In this document: in pieces, positions 18,974-27,274 of the stretch
How the letters are laid out: each line of letters starts with the position of its first letter
How positions within the stretch are numbered: position 1 is the first letter of the stretch
Origin: Sphingomonadaceae bacterium
GTDB lineage: Bacteria > Pseudomonadota > Alphaproteobacteria > Sphingomonadales > Sphingomonadaceae
Direction: 5' to 3'
NCBI GenBank assembly: GCA_021732525.1
Contig: JAKFUU010000018.1
Coordinates: 124,001-188,000 of the forward strand
DNA length: 64,000 nucleotides
The notes under the pieces: model-generated
The model's input: only the letters and a program-made list of their open reading frames with translations
Told to the model about the DNA's origin: nothing
The model's database searches: none
Program-made: the position numbers and the translations under genes

Positions 18974-19846
18974 GTGAAGATTGGTGCAGTATATCCCCAG
19001 ATCGAGCTTGGCGGCGCCCCGGAGGCGCTGGATGCCCTAGGGCGCGCAGTCGAGGAGATGGGGCTCGATCATCTGACGATGTACGATCATGTGGTCGGCG
19101 CGGTTCATGAGGGTAGGGATCCCCCTCTGCTGGGGCCCTACACCGAAAACGATCCGTTTCACGATCCATTCGTAGCATTCGGTTATCTGGCCGGCATCAC
19201 CCGCCGGATCGAATTTGTCACGGGCATACTCATTCTGCCGCAGCGACAAACGGTTCTCGTGGCCAAGCAGGCAACGGATGTCGATCTTCTTTCGGGTGGA
19301 CGACTTTGTCTAGGCGTGGGCATTGGCTGGAATTACGTCGAGTATAACGCATTGGGTCAGGATTTCCGGTCGCGGGGCGAACGCCTCAGTGAACAGATTC
19401 CCTTATTGCGTCGCCTATGGACCGAATCCGATATCCTGTGGAAGGGCAGGTTTGATTCCATCGATCATGGCAACATCATTCCCCGGCCAAAGAGGTCCAT
19501 TCCAATTTTTTGCGGTGGGGCCTCCAATGCTGCTTACAAGCGTGCAGCGCACCTCGCCGACGGGTTCATCTTTGCGGGGAAGGAAGTGCATGATGTGATT
19601 GCAGACTGGCAGCTTATGCAGAATTTGTTGATCGAGTCAGGCCGTTCGATTGACGGGTTTGGTGGTCACTGCTTGATAATGAATGGTCAGTTCGAAGCCC
19701 TTGGGGCCGTAGAGGCGGCGGATTCCATCCGCAGATGGGAGGACGCGGGCGGCACACATGCAAGTGTCGTTACCATGGGCAAAGGGTTTGCAGCCGCCGG
19801 GCAGCATATCGATTATCTGCATGAAGTAAAACACCGTACCCAATGA
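18974..19846 (+). CDS. LLM-class oxidoreductase, candidate F420-dependent
   Basis: A luciferase-like monooxygenase family protein of about 290 residues with a (beta/alpha)8 barrel pattern: an N-terminal KIGAVYPQ strand, HLTMYDHVVG, VTGILILPQRQTVLVAKQ, and the SGGRLCLGVGIGWN segment typical of the F420-binding subfamily (resembling TIGR03619-type proteins). GTG at 18974 with ACGGAG upstream is the best start; ATG at 18917 is also in frame. The family uses FMN or F420 and the cofactor is not decided by eye, but a full F420 operon in this window supports F420. It precedes a sulfotransferase, a SnoaL-like gene and a second LLM gene. Confidence 0.82.
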   Translation: MKIGAVYPQIELGGAPEALDALGRAVEEMGLDHLTMYDHVVGAVHEGRDPPLLGPYTENDPFHDPFVAFGYLAGITRRIEFVTGILILPQRQTVLVAKQATDVDLLSGGRLCLGVGIGWNYVEYNALGQDFRSRGERLSEQIPLLRRLWTESDILWKGRFDSIDHGNIIPRPKRSIPIFCGGASNAAYKRAAHLADGFIFAGKEVHDVIADWQLMQNLLIESGRSIDGFGGHCLIMNGQFEALGAVEAADSIRRWEDAGGTHASVVTMGKGFAAAGQHIDYLHEVKHRTQ

Positions 19847-20001
19847 CGAGCCCGGATACAGACGGGCATTGTTCGGCTGCACCGGCGATGTGGAACTGGA
19901 GCTTCAGAAAGCTTCAACGGTCTCTTTCCTGTCGCAATCGCATCCCGTCATTCGATAGCCGTGCGTCTACGGATCACAGACAATGAGAGAGGAGCAAAGC
20001 A

Positions 20002-21156
20002 TTGAGCATCCTGGAAGCGAATGAACTACTGCTGTTGGCGCAAGCGCGCACTGGTCTTTCTGACTTTGGCCCGGAAGATTTTCGCGAAGGGTTGCAAACG
20101 CTGATCGCGGGGTTGAACGCCGACGCCGAAGTTCGGCCAGACCGCGTCAAGCACCTTCGCGAAAACATCTTGCGCATACTCGTCAACCGGCTGTGGTTCC
20201 ACAAGGATCTGGCCGATCATCCAGAAATCCTGGACGAGGTGATAGCTTCGCCTATCATCATTTCCTCTCTGCCAAGAACCGCCAGCACCAAGCTCCACCG
20301 GCTGCTCGGTGCAACGGGGGATTTCCAGATCGTCGAATACTGGAAAGGCCATATGTTTGCGAGGCGACCCAGTCTGCCGGATGGCGGCCGCGAACAGCGT
20401 ATCGCCGACACCCGCGCCTACGAGAAATGGCTGTATGAAGTTTCGCCCGACATGATAACCGGGCATCCCGTCTTTACCGATGAAGCTGAAGAAGAAATGC
20501 AGCTGTTTGAATACACGTTCCGGACAGCCTCATGTGGGTGCTTCCCGTCCAGTTCCTACTTCAACTGGCTTCTGACTGCGGATCCCATACCAGCCTATGA
20601 TTATCTCAAGATGCAGTTGCAGTATTTGCAATGGCAATTCCCCGAGAGCCGCAGCAAGCCGTGGCTGCTCAAAACGCCTGTACATTTTGGGCTTGAGTCA
20701 CAGCTTTGCCGGATTTTCGACCGCCCGCGCTTCATCGTCACTCATCGGGACCCAGCGAAGTGCGTACCTTCGGCTGCGGTCGTTACGTACAACTGGCATC
20801 GGCTCTACGTCGATTCGGAAATTGATTTTACGGTGGGGGAAGGGATTGCCCACTACCTGGGTATGGCTACGGACGATCACCTGGCCTGGCGCGACACGAA
20901 CCCCGGCCTCGACATCCTCGACATCGCGTTCAACGACATCGCCTTGCACGACATGGATGTGGTTCGCACTATTTATGATCGGTTCGGCTTGAAACTGACC
21001 GACAAGAGTAGGCAAGCCATGCAGGACTGGTCTGCAGGCAATCCGCGCAACAAGTTTGGAGGACACTCCTATTCTGCCGAGCAGTTTGGAACCTCCGACG
21101 CAGCGATCCACAAGCGCTTCGAGGCCTATATCGAGCGTTTCGGTCCGCTCCTTTGA
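20002..21156 (+). CDS. Sulfotransferase family protein
   Basis: A 384-residue paralogue of the protein at 3423, sharing the TGLSDFG N-terminal element. The PAPS loop is altered from PRSGTT to PRTAST, and the second element is FIVTHRDPAKCVPS. The start is TTG with GAGAGGAG upstream. It sits between two LLM oxidoreductase genes and is followed after 40 bases by a SnoaL-like gene. It probably sulfates a hydroxyl group of a pathway compound, although the altered loop leaves activity uncertain. Confidence 0.8.
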   Translation: MSILEANELLLLAQARTGLSDFGPEDFREGLQTLIAGLNADAEVRPDRVKHLRENILRILVNRLWFHKDLADHPEILDEVIASPIIISSLPRTASTKLHRLLGATGDFQIVEYWKGHMFARRPSLPDGGREQRIADTRAYEKWLYEVSPDMITGHPVFTDEAEEEMQLFEYTFRTASCGCFPSSSYFNWLLTADPIPAYDYLKMQLQYLQWQFPESRSKPWLLKTPVHFGLESQLCRIFDRPRFIVTHRDPAKCVPSAAVVTYNWHRLYVDSEIDFTVGEGIAHYLGMATDDHLAWRDTNPGLDILDIAFNDIALHDMDVVRTIYDRFGLKLTDKSRQAMQDWSAGNPRNKFGGHSYSAEQFGTSDAAIHKRFEAYIERFGPLL

Positions 21157-21196
21157 GAAAATCGGGAGTGCGTCAACAGGCAGCGGGAGAGCAGCT

Positions 21197-21772
21197 GTGA
21201 GCGAGATGGAGACGCGCCTTGAGCGCATTGAAGCGCACCGCGAAATCAGCGATGTTGTCTACAGGTTCTGCCGAGCCGTCGATCGCAGCGACCTTGACGC
21301 CATAGCCCCGCTATTTCACGACAATGCGGTGGACAATCACGCCTTCTATGAAGGCGACGTGCCCGGACTGGTTGAGTGGTTGCGGAACCGGCACCGCAAC
21401 ATATTGCACGCCAGCCACAATGTCAGCAACCTGCTGATCGAATGGGCCGACCCAGACCGGGCGCTCGTCGAATCCCGTGTCATCGTTTGCATACGCTATA
21501 ATCCCGAAGGGGGTGCGGCCTTTGCGAAAGCGGCGGGGCTTTCCTTGGCGGTCAACCGGTTTGTCGATGTGCTGTCCTTTGCCCGCTACATTGACGTGTT
21601 CGAGCGGCGCGACGGCCAGTGGAAGATCGCTTCACGCACGGGGGTGCCGGAGCAGAGCCTGTTCTTCGAAGTGGCTGATGGAACAGACATCACGTCGCCG
21701 ATCACCATTTTGCCGCGGCGTGATCAAAACGATCTGGTGTTCAGGCTGCGCCGCGAACTGGGCATCGCGTGA
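21197..21772 (+). CDS. SnoaL-like (NTF2 fold) protein
   Basis: A protein of about 191 residues with the fold's hallmarks: REISDVVYRFCRAVDRSDLD, an acidic DNAVDNHA turn and the terminal RRDGQWKIASR strands. The frame is open from 21056 inside the sulfotransferase gene; GTG at 21197 with GGGAGA six bases upstream is the probable start. It lies between the sulfotransferase and the second LLM oxidoreductase and is likely co-transcribed with both. Function unknown. Confidence 0.77.
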   Translation: MSEMETRLERIEAHREISDVVYRFCRAVDRSDLDAIAPLFHDNAVDNHAFYEGDVPGLVEWLRNRHRNILHASHNVSNLLIEWADPDRALVESRVIVCIRYNPEGGAAFAKAAGLSLAVNRFVDVLSFARYIDVFERRDGQWKIASRTGVPEQSLFFEVADGTDITSPITILPRRDQNDLVFRLRRELGIA

Positions 21773-21830
21773 ACCGGTTACCGTCTGCATGCCCCCAGCA
21801 ACCCCGCCAGATGACAACAGGAGACTCGTC

Positions 21831-22736
21831 ATGACTACCGATCGTACAATTGGCCTGACCACGGGCTGCACCGCCTCCACCGTATCGCCATCGGAACTTG
21901 GGAGATGGATGGAGGGAAACGGCTTCGATTCTCTCTGGTTCGGAGAGCACAGTCACATCCCAGTCAACCTCCAGTCTAAGCGCCGAAACTACCAGAATAT
22001 CCCTCAAGGCATGAAGCAGATGTACGATCCGTTGCTGGCCCTGATGGCGGTGGCCAACACTACGACGAACTTGAAACTCGGCACTTCAATTGCGCTCCTG
22101 ACTGGCCATCATGCCATCAGCTTCGCAAAACGGGTCGCCACTCTCGATCACATCTCTGGGGGGCGATTGATTCTGGGCGTTGGGGCCGGCTGGAGCGCAG
22201 AGGAAATGGCCGACCACGGCGTGTCTTTCGAGAATCGTTGGAAATATGTCCGCGAATGTGTTCTCGCTGCGCGCGAAATCTGGGGCAATGAGATTGCCGA
22301 GTATCGCGGCGAAATGATAAGCTTTCCGCCGATGTGGTGCGGACCCAAGCCGGTGAGGGGAGCAATGCTGCCGGTGCTCATAGGCGCGTCGGGGAAATAT
22401 GCTTTCCCCCGCATGGTCGAATATGGCGAAGGCTGGATTCCGATTGATCAGGGAGAAGCGATGGGCACCATCGTTGACGATCTCCGGCACTATCTGTCGG
22501 AACACGGAAAGGCGTTTAAAGACTTTGATCATACCGTCATAACGCATCCGCTCAGTGCCACCGACGTCGACTCTGCGAAACACTTCGGCGGAAATGCCGA
22601 AGCCTTGAAACAGCGGATCGATGAATTGCACGGTATGGGCTTCAACCGCGTGCTGCTGCAGCTTTCCTTTGACGAGAGGGACGCCCAGTGGAAGGAGTTG
22701 GAACGCCTTCAGTCTGTCATGAAGGCGTTTGCATAG
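21831..22736 (+). CDS. LLM-class oxidoreductase, candidate F420-dependent
   Basis: A protein of about 301 residues of the luciferase-like family. Recognisable elements are the GLTTGCTASTVSP N-terminal strand, FDSLWFGEHSHIPV, LKLGTSIALLTGHHAISFAKR and SGGRLILGVGAGW. The closest subfamily by pattern is the probable F420-dependent one. ATG at 21831 with ACAGGAGA upstream is the start; the frame is open further upstream but out of family register. It is only distantly similar to the LLM protein at 18974, so the two likely have different substrates or steps. Confidence 0.82.
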   Translation: MTTDRTIGLTTGCTASTVSPSELGRWMEGNGFDSLWFGEHSHIPVNLQSKRRNYQNIPQGMKQMYDPLLALMAVANTTTNLKLGTSIALLTGHHAISFAKRVATLDHISGGRLILGVGAGWSAEEMADHGVSFENRWKYVRECVLAAREIWGNEIAEYRGEMISFPPMWCGPKPVRGAMLPVLIGASGKYAFPRMVEYGEGWIPIDQGEAMGTIVDDLRHYLSEHGKAFKDFDHTVITHPLSATDVDSAKHFGGNAEALKQRIDELHGMGFNRVLLQLSFDERDAQWKELERLQSVMKAFA

Positions 22737-23051
22737 GATCAGCAACCGAATCAGCTGACTAAGCTTATGCTCGAAGAATCTGGTTCTCGGTATATTGAAG
22801 GCGGTGGTACACAACAAGTGTTACTGCGGACGCATTGCTTGCGTCTCAAAAATCCGGCGAGCGAGAAAAGGTTCGAACTGGCACCAAACCCGAGTTCTAT
22901 AAAGGGTAAAACCTATACGGAAACGCCCAACGCTATACTCGTAAGTAGAGCATCTAAAAACGCAATATTGACGTCATATTATTAGTAGTATAGCTGGCTA
23001 ACTGATGCAGCTGCTGTCATGCATTAATATGCTGCCGAGAAGGAGGCTGGA
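22737..23051. promoter_or_regulatory. Promoter region of the cupin-SDR operon
   Basis: A 315-base gap without a gene. It holds a short hairpin (GACGCA 22829-22834, TGCGTC 22840-22845) and an operator-like palindrome at 22969-22976 followed by TATAGC at 22989-22994, a possible -10 box. Confidence 0.45.
22969..22976. promoter_or_regulatory. Operator-like palindrome (copy 5)
   Basis: TGACGTCA core flanked by CAATAT on the left and TATTATTA on the right, 76 bases upstream of the cupin gene. It is among the best matches to the extended motif. Confidence 0.55.
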
Positions 23052-23609
23052 ATGGAGAGTCTGAGGCGAGTAGTATCGGGAATCGACAAGGACGGGCTGT
23101 CACGGTTCGTGTCCGACGAAATCATAAACGGTATTGTACCGCCTACGCTCGGGACAACCCTCATCCAGCTTTTTGGCAACGATGAACCGCTGGTGGTTCC
23201 GAACGACGGCTCGCAAGAGGGCGGCTTGAACTTCTTCCCAAAAGTCCCTGGCGCCACTCGGTTCTTCATTTTTACCTACCGGGGAAAAAACGATCCGCCG
23301 CACCCCGATTTTGATCCTACTGATAATGAGGGGACCGAAAGGCTGACGCCGGGAATGGGCGAAATAATTTCCGACGCCAGTGGCATGCATGCCTCAACAA
23401 CCGTCGATCTTGAATATGTTTTGTCAGGCGCGTTAACTCTCATCCTCGACAGCGGCGAACGTAAGGTACTTCGTGCGGGAGACTGCCTGATCCAATGCGG
23501 GACGAAACATTCGTGGGTCAACGAGAGCGATGAACCGGCAACAGTGCTCTGCGTATTTCTGGGCGCAGATCAGGACGCTTCAAGGTTCGCAAGCGAGCGG
23601 CAGTCGTAG
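23052..23609 (+). CDS. Cupin domain protein
   Basis: A 185-residue protein with a C-terminal cupin_2 barrel: VDLEYVLSGALTLILDSGE (motif 1) and CLIQCGTKHSWVNESDEPATVL (motif 2) with a His in the second motif and only weak metal ligands in the first. An N-terminal section of about 100 residues precedes it. It may be a sensor, a lyase or an isomerase. It is the first gene of a plus-strand unit running through EthD, enoyl-CoA hydratase, CoA-transferase and SDR genes. Confidence 0.75.
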   Translation: MESLRRVVSGIDKDGLSRFVSDEIINGIVPPTLGTTLIQLFGNDEPLVVPNDGSQEGGLNFFPKVPGATRFFIFTYRGKNDPPHPDFDPTDNEGTERLTPGMGEIISDASGMHASTTVDLEYVLSGALTLILDSGERKVLRAGDCLIQCGTKHSWVNESDEPATVLCVFLGADQDASRFASERQS

Positions 23610-23639
23610 AAAACACTAAAAGGGATATGGTCGAACGCC

Positions 23640-23999
23640 ATGGTTAAATTGCTCTCTTTCATCAAGTATCTCCCTGAGATTTCGCGAGAGGTTGGGCAGG
23701 AGCTTTATGAACGTGAACATGCGCCGCTAGTAGTTCGGTTGTTGCCGATGATCAGGGAATATCGGCGAAATTATTTCCCAAATCTACAATCAATTGGCGG
23801 CGCGGGCGTGGCTTTTAATGCGGTAACCGAAATCTGCTTCGAAAGCCAAGAAGCTTTGGGTGAGTTCCGAAAAATGCTGCAAGGCGAGGCGGGCTCTATC
23901 ATTCGAGACGACGCCGTACGTTTCATTCAGGTGGATGCAACAGTGACATGTGCGGTTGAGGTGTTGGAGTCGAACATCGTCGCGCCGGGAAACAGTTGA
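23640..23999 (+). CDS. EthD domain protein
   Basis: A 119-residue protein related to the EthD protein at 12165: VKLLSFIKYLPEIS at the start, EREHAPLVVRLLPMIREYRRNYFP and a conserved AVTEICFESQEALGEF segment that parallels CITEVWYASREALEEM in the other copy. Its role is not known; EthD-like proteins form dimeric barrels and often act beside ring-modifying enzymes. It lies 30 bases after the cupin gene and 90 bases before the enoyl-CoA hydratase. Confidence 0.75.
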   Translation: MVKLLSFIKYLPEISREVGQELYEREHAPLVVRLLPMIREYRRNYFPNLQSIGGAGVAFNAVTEICFESQEALGEFRKMLQGEAGSIIRDDAVRFIQVDATVTCAVEVLESNIVAPGNS

Positions 24000-24090
24000 T
24001 TTTCGGTAGTAAGGGAAGTCTGGCCGCAGCGAGAATTGGCGCGCACAGGATGATCGTCCCGCACCCGCAGTTCTAATTGAGGGATATGGC

Positions 24091-24909
24091 ATGTCGGACA
24101 CGAAAGACCACATAGTTTACGCACGACGCGGTGCGATGGCGCTGATCACGCTTAATCGTCCCGACGTGCTGAACGCCTTCACGGCCGAGATGGTTGCCGA
24201 CATTCGTGATGCGGCTCGCAGGGCAGAGCGAGACCCGGACGTTTTTGCGCTCGTGATCACCGGCACGGGGCGAGGGTTTTGCGCCGGCTTCGACGGAGCG
24301 TCGCTTGACGAAGTGATGAATGATCCGTCGCGCGAGCCAGAAACAATCATCGAAGGCGAAATTCCTGCGCTGTTCAGCTTCCTGCAGGATATCTCGAAGC
24401 CCGTCATTGCTGCGGTGAATGGCGTTGCCGCAGGTGGGGGGCTTGTTCTGGCGCTGATGTGCGATATTCGTTTCACGTCGACGGCTGCCAGTTTCACGAC
24501 CGTCTTTGGGCGCCGAGGCCTTATTGCCGAGTGCGGCATTGGCTGGCTTCTTCCTCGCCTCATCGGCGTCAGCCGCGCGCTTGACCTGCTGCTAAGCTCC
24601 CGCCGAGTATCCGCCGAGGAGGCATACCGTCTCGGATTGGCCGACCGGCTGACCGCTCCGGAAGATTTGCTCGGCGAAGTTACCTCATATATTGAGACCT
24701 ATGCTGCAACCGTCTCTGCAAGCTCGGCCGCTGTTATGAAGGCGCAAATCTATCACGGCCTTTCCGAGGATTTCGCGGCCGCCGCTGATCGATCTAACCT
24801 CCTCAAGCTGGAAAGCTTCAAACACCCCGACGCTTTAGAGGGCGCCCAGTCGTTCATGGAGAAGCGTCCGCCGCGCTTTGCACCCTGGTCCAGAAGTGCA
24901 AGAATTTGA
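24091..24909 (+). CDS. Enoyl-CoA hydratase/isomerase family protein
   Basis: A 272-residue crotonase. The oxyanion-hole segments are GRGFCAGFDGASLDE and AVNGVAAGGGLVLALMCDIRF, and the catalytic-site strand is FGRRGLIAECGIGWLLPRLIG with one of the two family glutamates visible. It would hydrate or isomerise an enoyl-CoA. The stop overlaps the TTG start of the class III CoA-transferase by four bases (TTGA), so the two genes are translationally coupled, which fits activation of an acid to its CoA ester and then beta-oxidation steps. Confidence 0.88.
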   Translation: MSDTKDHIVYARRGAMALITLNRPDVLNAFTAEMVADIRDAARRAERDPDVFALVITGTGRGFCAGFDGASLDEVMNDPSREPETIIEGEIPALFSFLQDISKPVIAAVNGVAAGGGLVLALMCDIRFTSTAASFTTVFGRRGLIAECGIGWLLPRLIGVSRALDLLLSSRRVSAEEAYRLGLADRLTAPEDLLGEVTSYIETYAATVSASSAAVMKAQIYHGLSEDFAAAADRSNLLKLESFKHPDALEGAQSFMEKRPPRFAPWSRSARI

Positions 24910-26111
24910 GCAGCCGGTCAAGGAACGGCGCCACTACGGCAATTGCAGGAGGACCGCTTGCGGGCGTCCGAATCCTTGATCTCAGCAACGTGATCATGGG
25001 GCCTTATGCCACACAGTTGCTGGGCGACCTCGGAGCCGAGGTCGTAACTGTCGAACCGATTGAAGGTGGCATGAACCGTACGATGGGGCCGGGGCCGCAT
25101 CCGGAATTTTCGGGTATCTCGCTCAATCTGCTGCGAAACAAGCGATGCATCAGCCTTGACCTGAAGGACGCTGGCGGTCGTGAAGCATGCCTGCGTATCG
25201 CGGCAACGTGCGATGTATTCATCACGAACATGCGCTCAAAGGCCCTGCGCAGCCTCATGCTCAGCTATGACGACCTCAAGATTGCTCGTGACGACATCAT
25301 CTACTGCCATGCGCAAGGGTTTAGCAGCCAAGGCCTCCGCAGTGATGACCCGGCCTATGATGATATCATTCAGGCGGAATGTGGTCTTGCAGATGCGGCG
25401 CAGCGGGTCACAGGCAAGCCTGCACTTGCCGCTACAATCCTTGCGGACAAGGTTTGTGGCATGGCCATTGCGGGGGCAGTCACCGCAGCCCTGTTCCACC
25501 GCGAGAAGACCGGTGAAGGGCAGCACATCGAAGTTCCGATGCTGGATTTCATGATCTCGTTCACATTAGTTGAACATGGTGCTGGGGCTATCGGAGATCC
25601 AGAGTCTGCTGCAGGGTACAGCCGCGTCCTCGCCCCAGAGCGTGGGCCGCAGCGTACGTCCGATGGCTGGCTCAACATCTTGCCTTACGCGAGGGCCGAC
25701 TATGACAGGATCTTCTCGGCTGGCGGGCGTCAGGATTTGGTCGGTGATGTTCGAACCAGCAGTCTGGCGCAGACAACCCAAAACGCTGCATTTCTTTATG
25801 ATGCGCTCCAGCCGATCATAGCGACCAGAACTACCGAGCAGTGGCTGGAATTCTGCGCCTCGCATGGGATTGCTGTTGGCAAGGTTGCAAAGCTTGAAGA
25901 ACTGGTGGCCGAATTACCCACTGCGCGGCATCCGGTTGCGGGTGAGTATAAAGTGATTCCGCCGCCAATCCGCTTCTCGGCCACTCCCTGTGCTGTCAGA
26001 ATTCCCGCGCCGTCTATCGGTGGAAATACATGTGCGGTGCTCCAAAGGGCAGGGCTTGCGTCAAGCGAAATTGAAGATCTGCTATCGCGCGGTGTGGCGC
26101 GGCAGGCGTAG
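24906..26111 (+). CDS. CaiB/BaiF class III CoA-transferase
   Basis: A 401-residue family III CoA-transferase. The N-terminal GVRILDLSNVIMGPYATQLLGDLGAEV element is characteristic, and the aspartate in the PAYDDIIQAECGL segment corresponds to the family's acyl-anhydride-forming residue. It moves CoA between carboxylic acids. The start is TTG, overlapping the enoyl-CoA hydratase stop. It is followed after 71 bases by an SDR on the same strand. The substrate cannot be told from sequence. Confidence 0.88.
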   Translation: MSSRSRNGATTAIAGGPLAGVRILDLSNVIMGPYATQLLGDLGAEVVTVEPIEGGMNRTMGPGPHPEFSGISLNLLRNKRCISLDLKDAGGREACLRIAATCDVFITNMRSKALRSLMLSYDDLKIARDDIIYCHAQGFSSQGLRSDDPAYDDIIQAECGLADAAQRVTGKPALAATILADKVCGMAIAGAVTAALFHREKTGEGQHIEVPMLDFMISFTLVEHGAGAIGDPESAAGYSRVLAPERGPQRTSDGWLNILPYARADYDRIFSAGGRQDLVGDVRTSSLAQTTQNAAFLYDALQPIIATRTTEQWLEFCASHGIAVGKVAKLEELVAELPTARHPVAGEYKVIPPPIRFSATPCAVRIPAPSIGGNTCAVLQRAGLASSEIEDLLSRGVARQA

Positions 26112-26182
26112 CGATGATGCCTTACGAGCATTTTTCGCGTACTCGGGCGAGCATAGCAATGTCAGGATGAGAAGGTATAGGC

Positions 26183-27139
26183 ATGAAGGAACTACGTTTT
26201 GACGGTCAAGTAGCATTGGTTACGGGTGCCGGCGGCAGCATGGGGCGAAGCTATGCGATTGAGCTCGCTCGGCGCGGCGCGCGCATGGTCGTTAACGATT
26301 ATGGTGGTACCACCGGCGGTGTTGCAGGAAGTTCGGACCGTGCCGAGGCCGTGGTGCGTGAAATCGCCGCGCTGGGCGGCGTTGCGGTTGCCAACGGCGC
26401 GGCCGTCGGGACTGAAGATGCGGCGCGCGCAATGGTCGAACAGGCTGTCGATACATTCGGCAGGTTGGACATCCTCATCAACAATGCCGGGATTGCTGTG
26501 CTAGGCGGCTTGGATAGCGTGCCTTTCGACAGCGTTGAGACGGTCTATCGTACCAACCTCATTGGCCCGCACGCCCTGATCAGTGCGGCATGGCCGGTAA
26601 TGAAGCGCCAAGGCTATGGCCGCATTCTCAACGTCTCATCTAACTCTACGCTGGGATCCGGTGGCTGTGCTTCCTACTCTGCGTCAAAAGCAGGGATGAT
26701 CGGTCTCGCAATGGACGCTGCGCGTGACGGGGAGTCGCTCGGAATCAATGTCAATGCGGTATTGCCGATCGCCTATTCCCGAATGTTCGAAGAGGTACCG
26801 GAGCCAGCTTTCATTGCATGGATAAAGTCCAATTTCCCCGCGGACATGGTCGCACTGGCCATGCTTCCGCTGCTATCTCCCGATTGCGACATCACCGGCC
26901 GCATTTTTTCGACCGGCGGTGGCCGAATTGCGCGCGTCGCTTTCATCGAAGATGAGGGCGTATACCTCCCCGATCTCACGCCTGAACAGGTCCAGTCTAA
27001 ACTGACAGCAATCGTTGCATTGGACGCCCCCGTGACGCTCAATGCCCACAGCGATGAGCTGGCGCTTTACACGCGCCTATTCCCGTTCGACGGACCTGGC
27101 GGCCCCGGCGTGGATCCATCGAATATCACGAATAGCTGA
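26183..27139 (+). CDS. SDR family oxidoreductase (MFE-2/3-hydroxyacyl-CoA DH type)
   Basis: A 318-residue SDR of the multifunctional-enzyme type: TGAGGSMGRSYA cofactor loop followed by VVNDYGG, NNAG, a VSSNSTLGSGG serine segment and YSASK. The long C-terminal part after the Rossmann core is typical of the peroxisomal MFE-2-like 3-hydroxyacyl-CoA dehydrogenases. The neighbouring enoyl-CoA hydratase and CoA-transferase support a beta-oxidation role. It is the last gene of the unit that starts with the cupin gene. Confidence 0.82.
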   Translation: MKELRFDGQVALVTGAGGSMGRSYAIELARRGARMVVNDYGGTTGGVAGSSDRAEAVVREIAALGGVAVANGAAVGTEDAARAMVEQAVDTFGRLDILINNAGIAVLGGLDSVPFDSVETVYRTNLIGPHALISAAWPVMKRQGYGRILNVSSNSTLGSGGCASYSASKAGMIGLAMDAARDGESLGINVNAVLPIAYSRMFEEVPEPAFIAWIKSNFPADMVALAMLPLLSPDCDITGRIFSTGGGRIARVAFIEDEGVYLPDLTPEQVQSKLTAIVALDAPVTLNAHSDELALYTRLFPFDGPGGPGVDPSNITNS

Positions 27140-27221
27140 AAGGCGAAGCGGACAAAGCAACAGGAATGCGACTTGGCAATTCCGGTCGACGGCATGGCAA
27201 GGTGGCGGGAGGAGTTTGACC

Positions 27222-27255
27222 CACTGGTTCACTTGCGTGTGCCAAAGAACCAGTG
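27222..27255. repeat. Inverted repeat upstream of the PQQ dehydrogenase
   Basis: Nine-base perfect arms CACTGGTTC (27222-27230) and GAACCAGTG (27247-27255) with a 16-base loop, ending 19 bases before the start codon. It might mask or expose the GGGAGGA RBS, or be a protein-binding site. No T-tract follows. Confidence 0.45.
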
Positions 27256-27274
27256 AGTACTTGGGAGGATTGCC

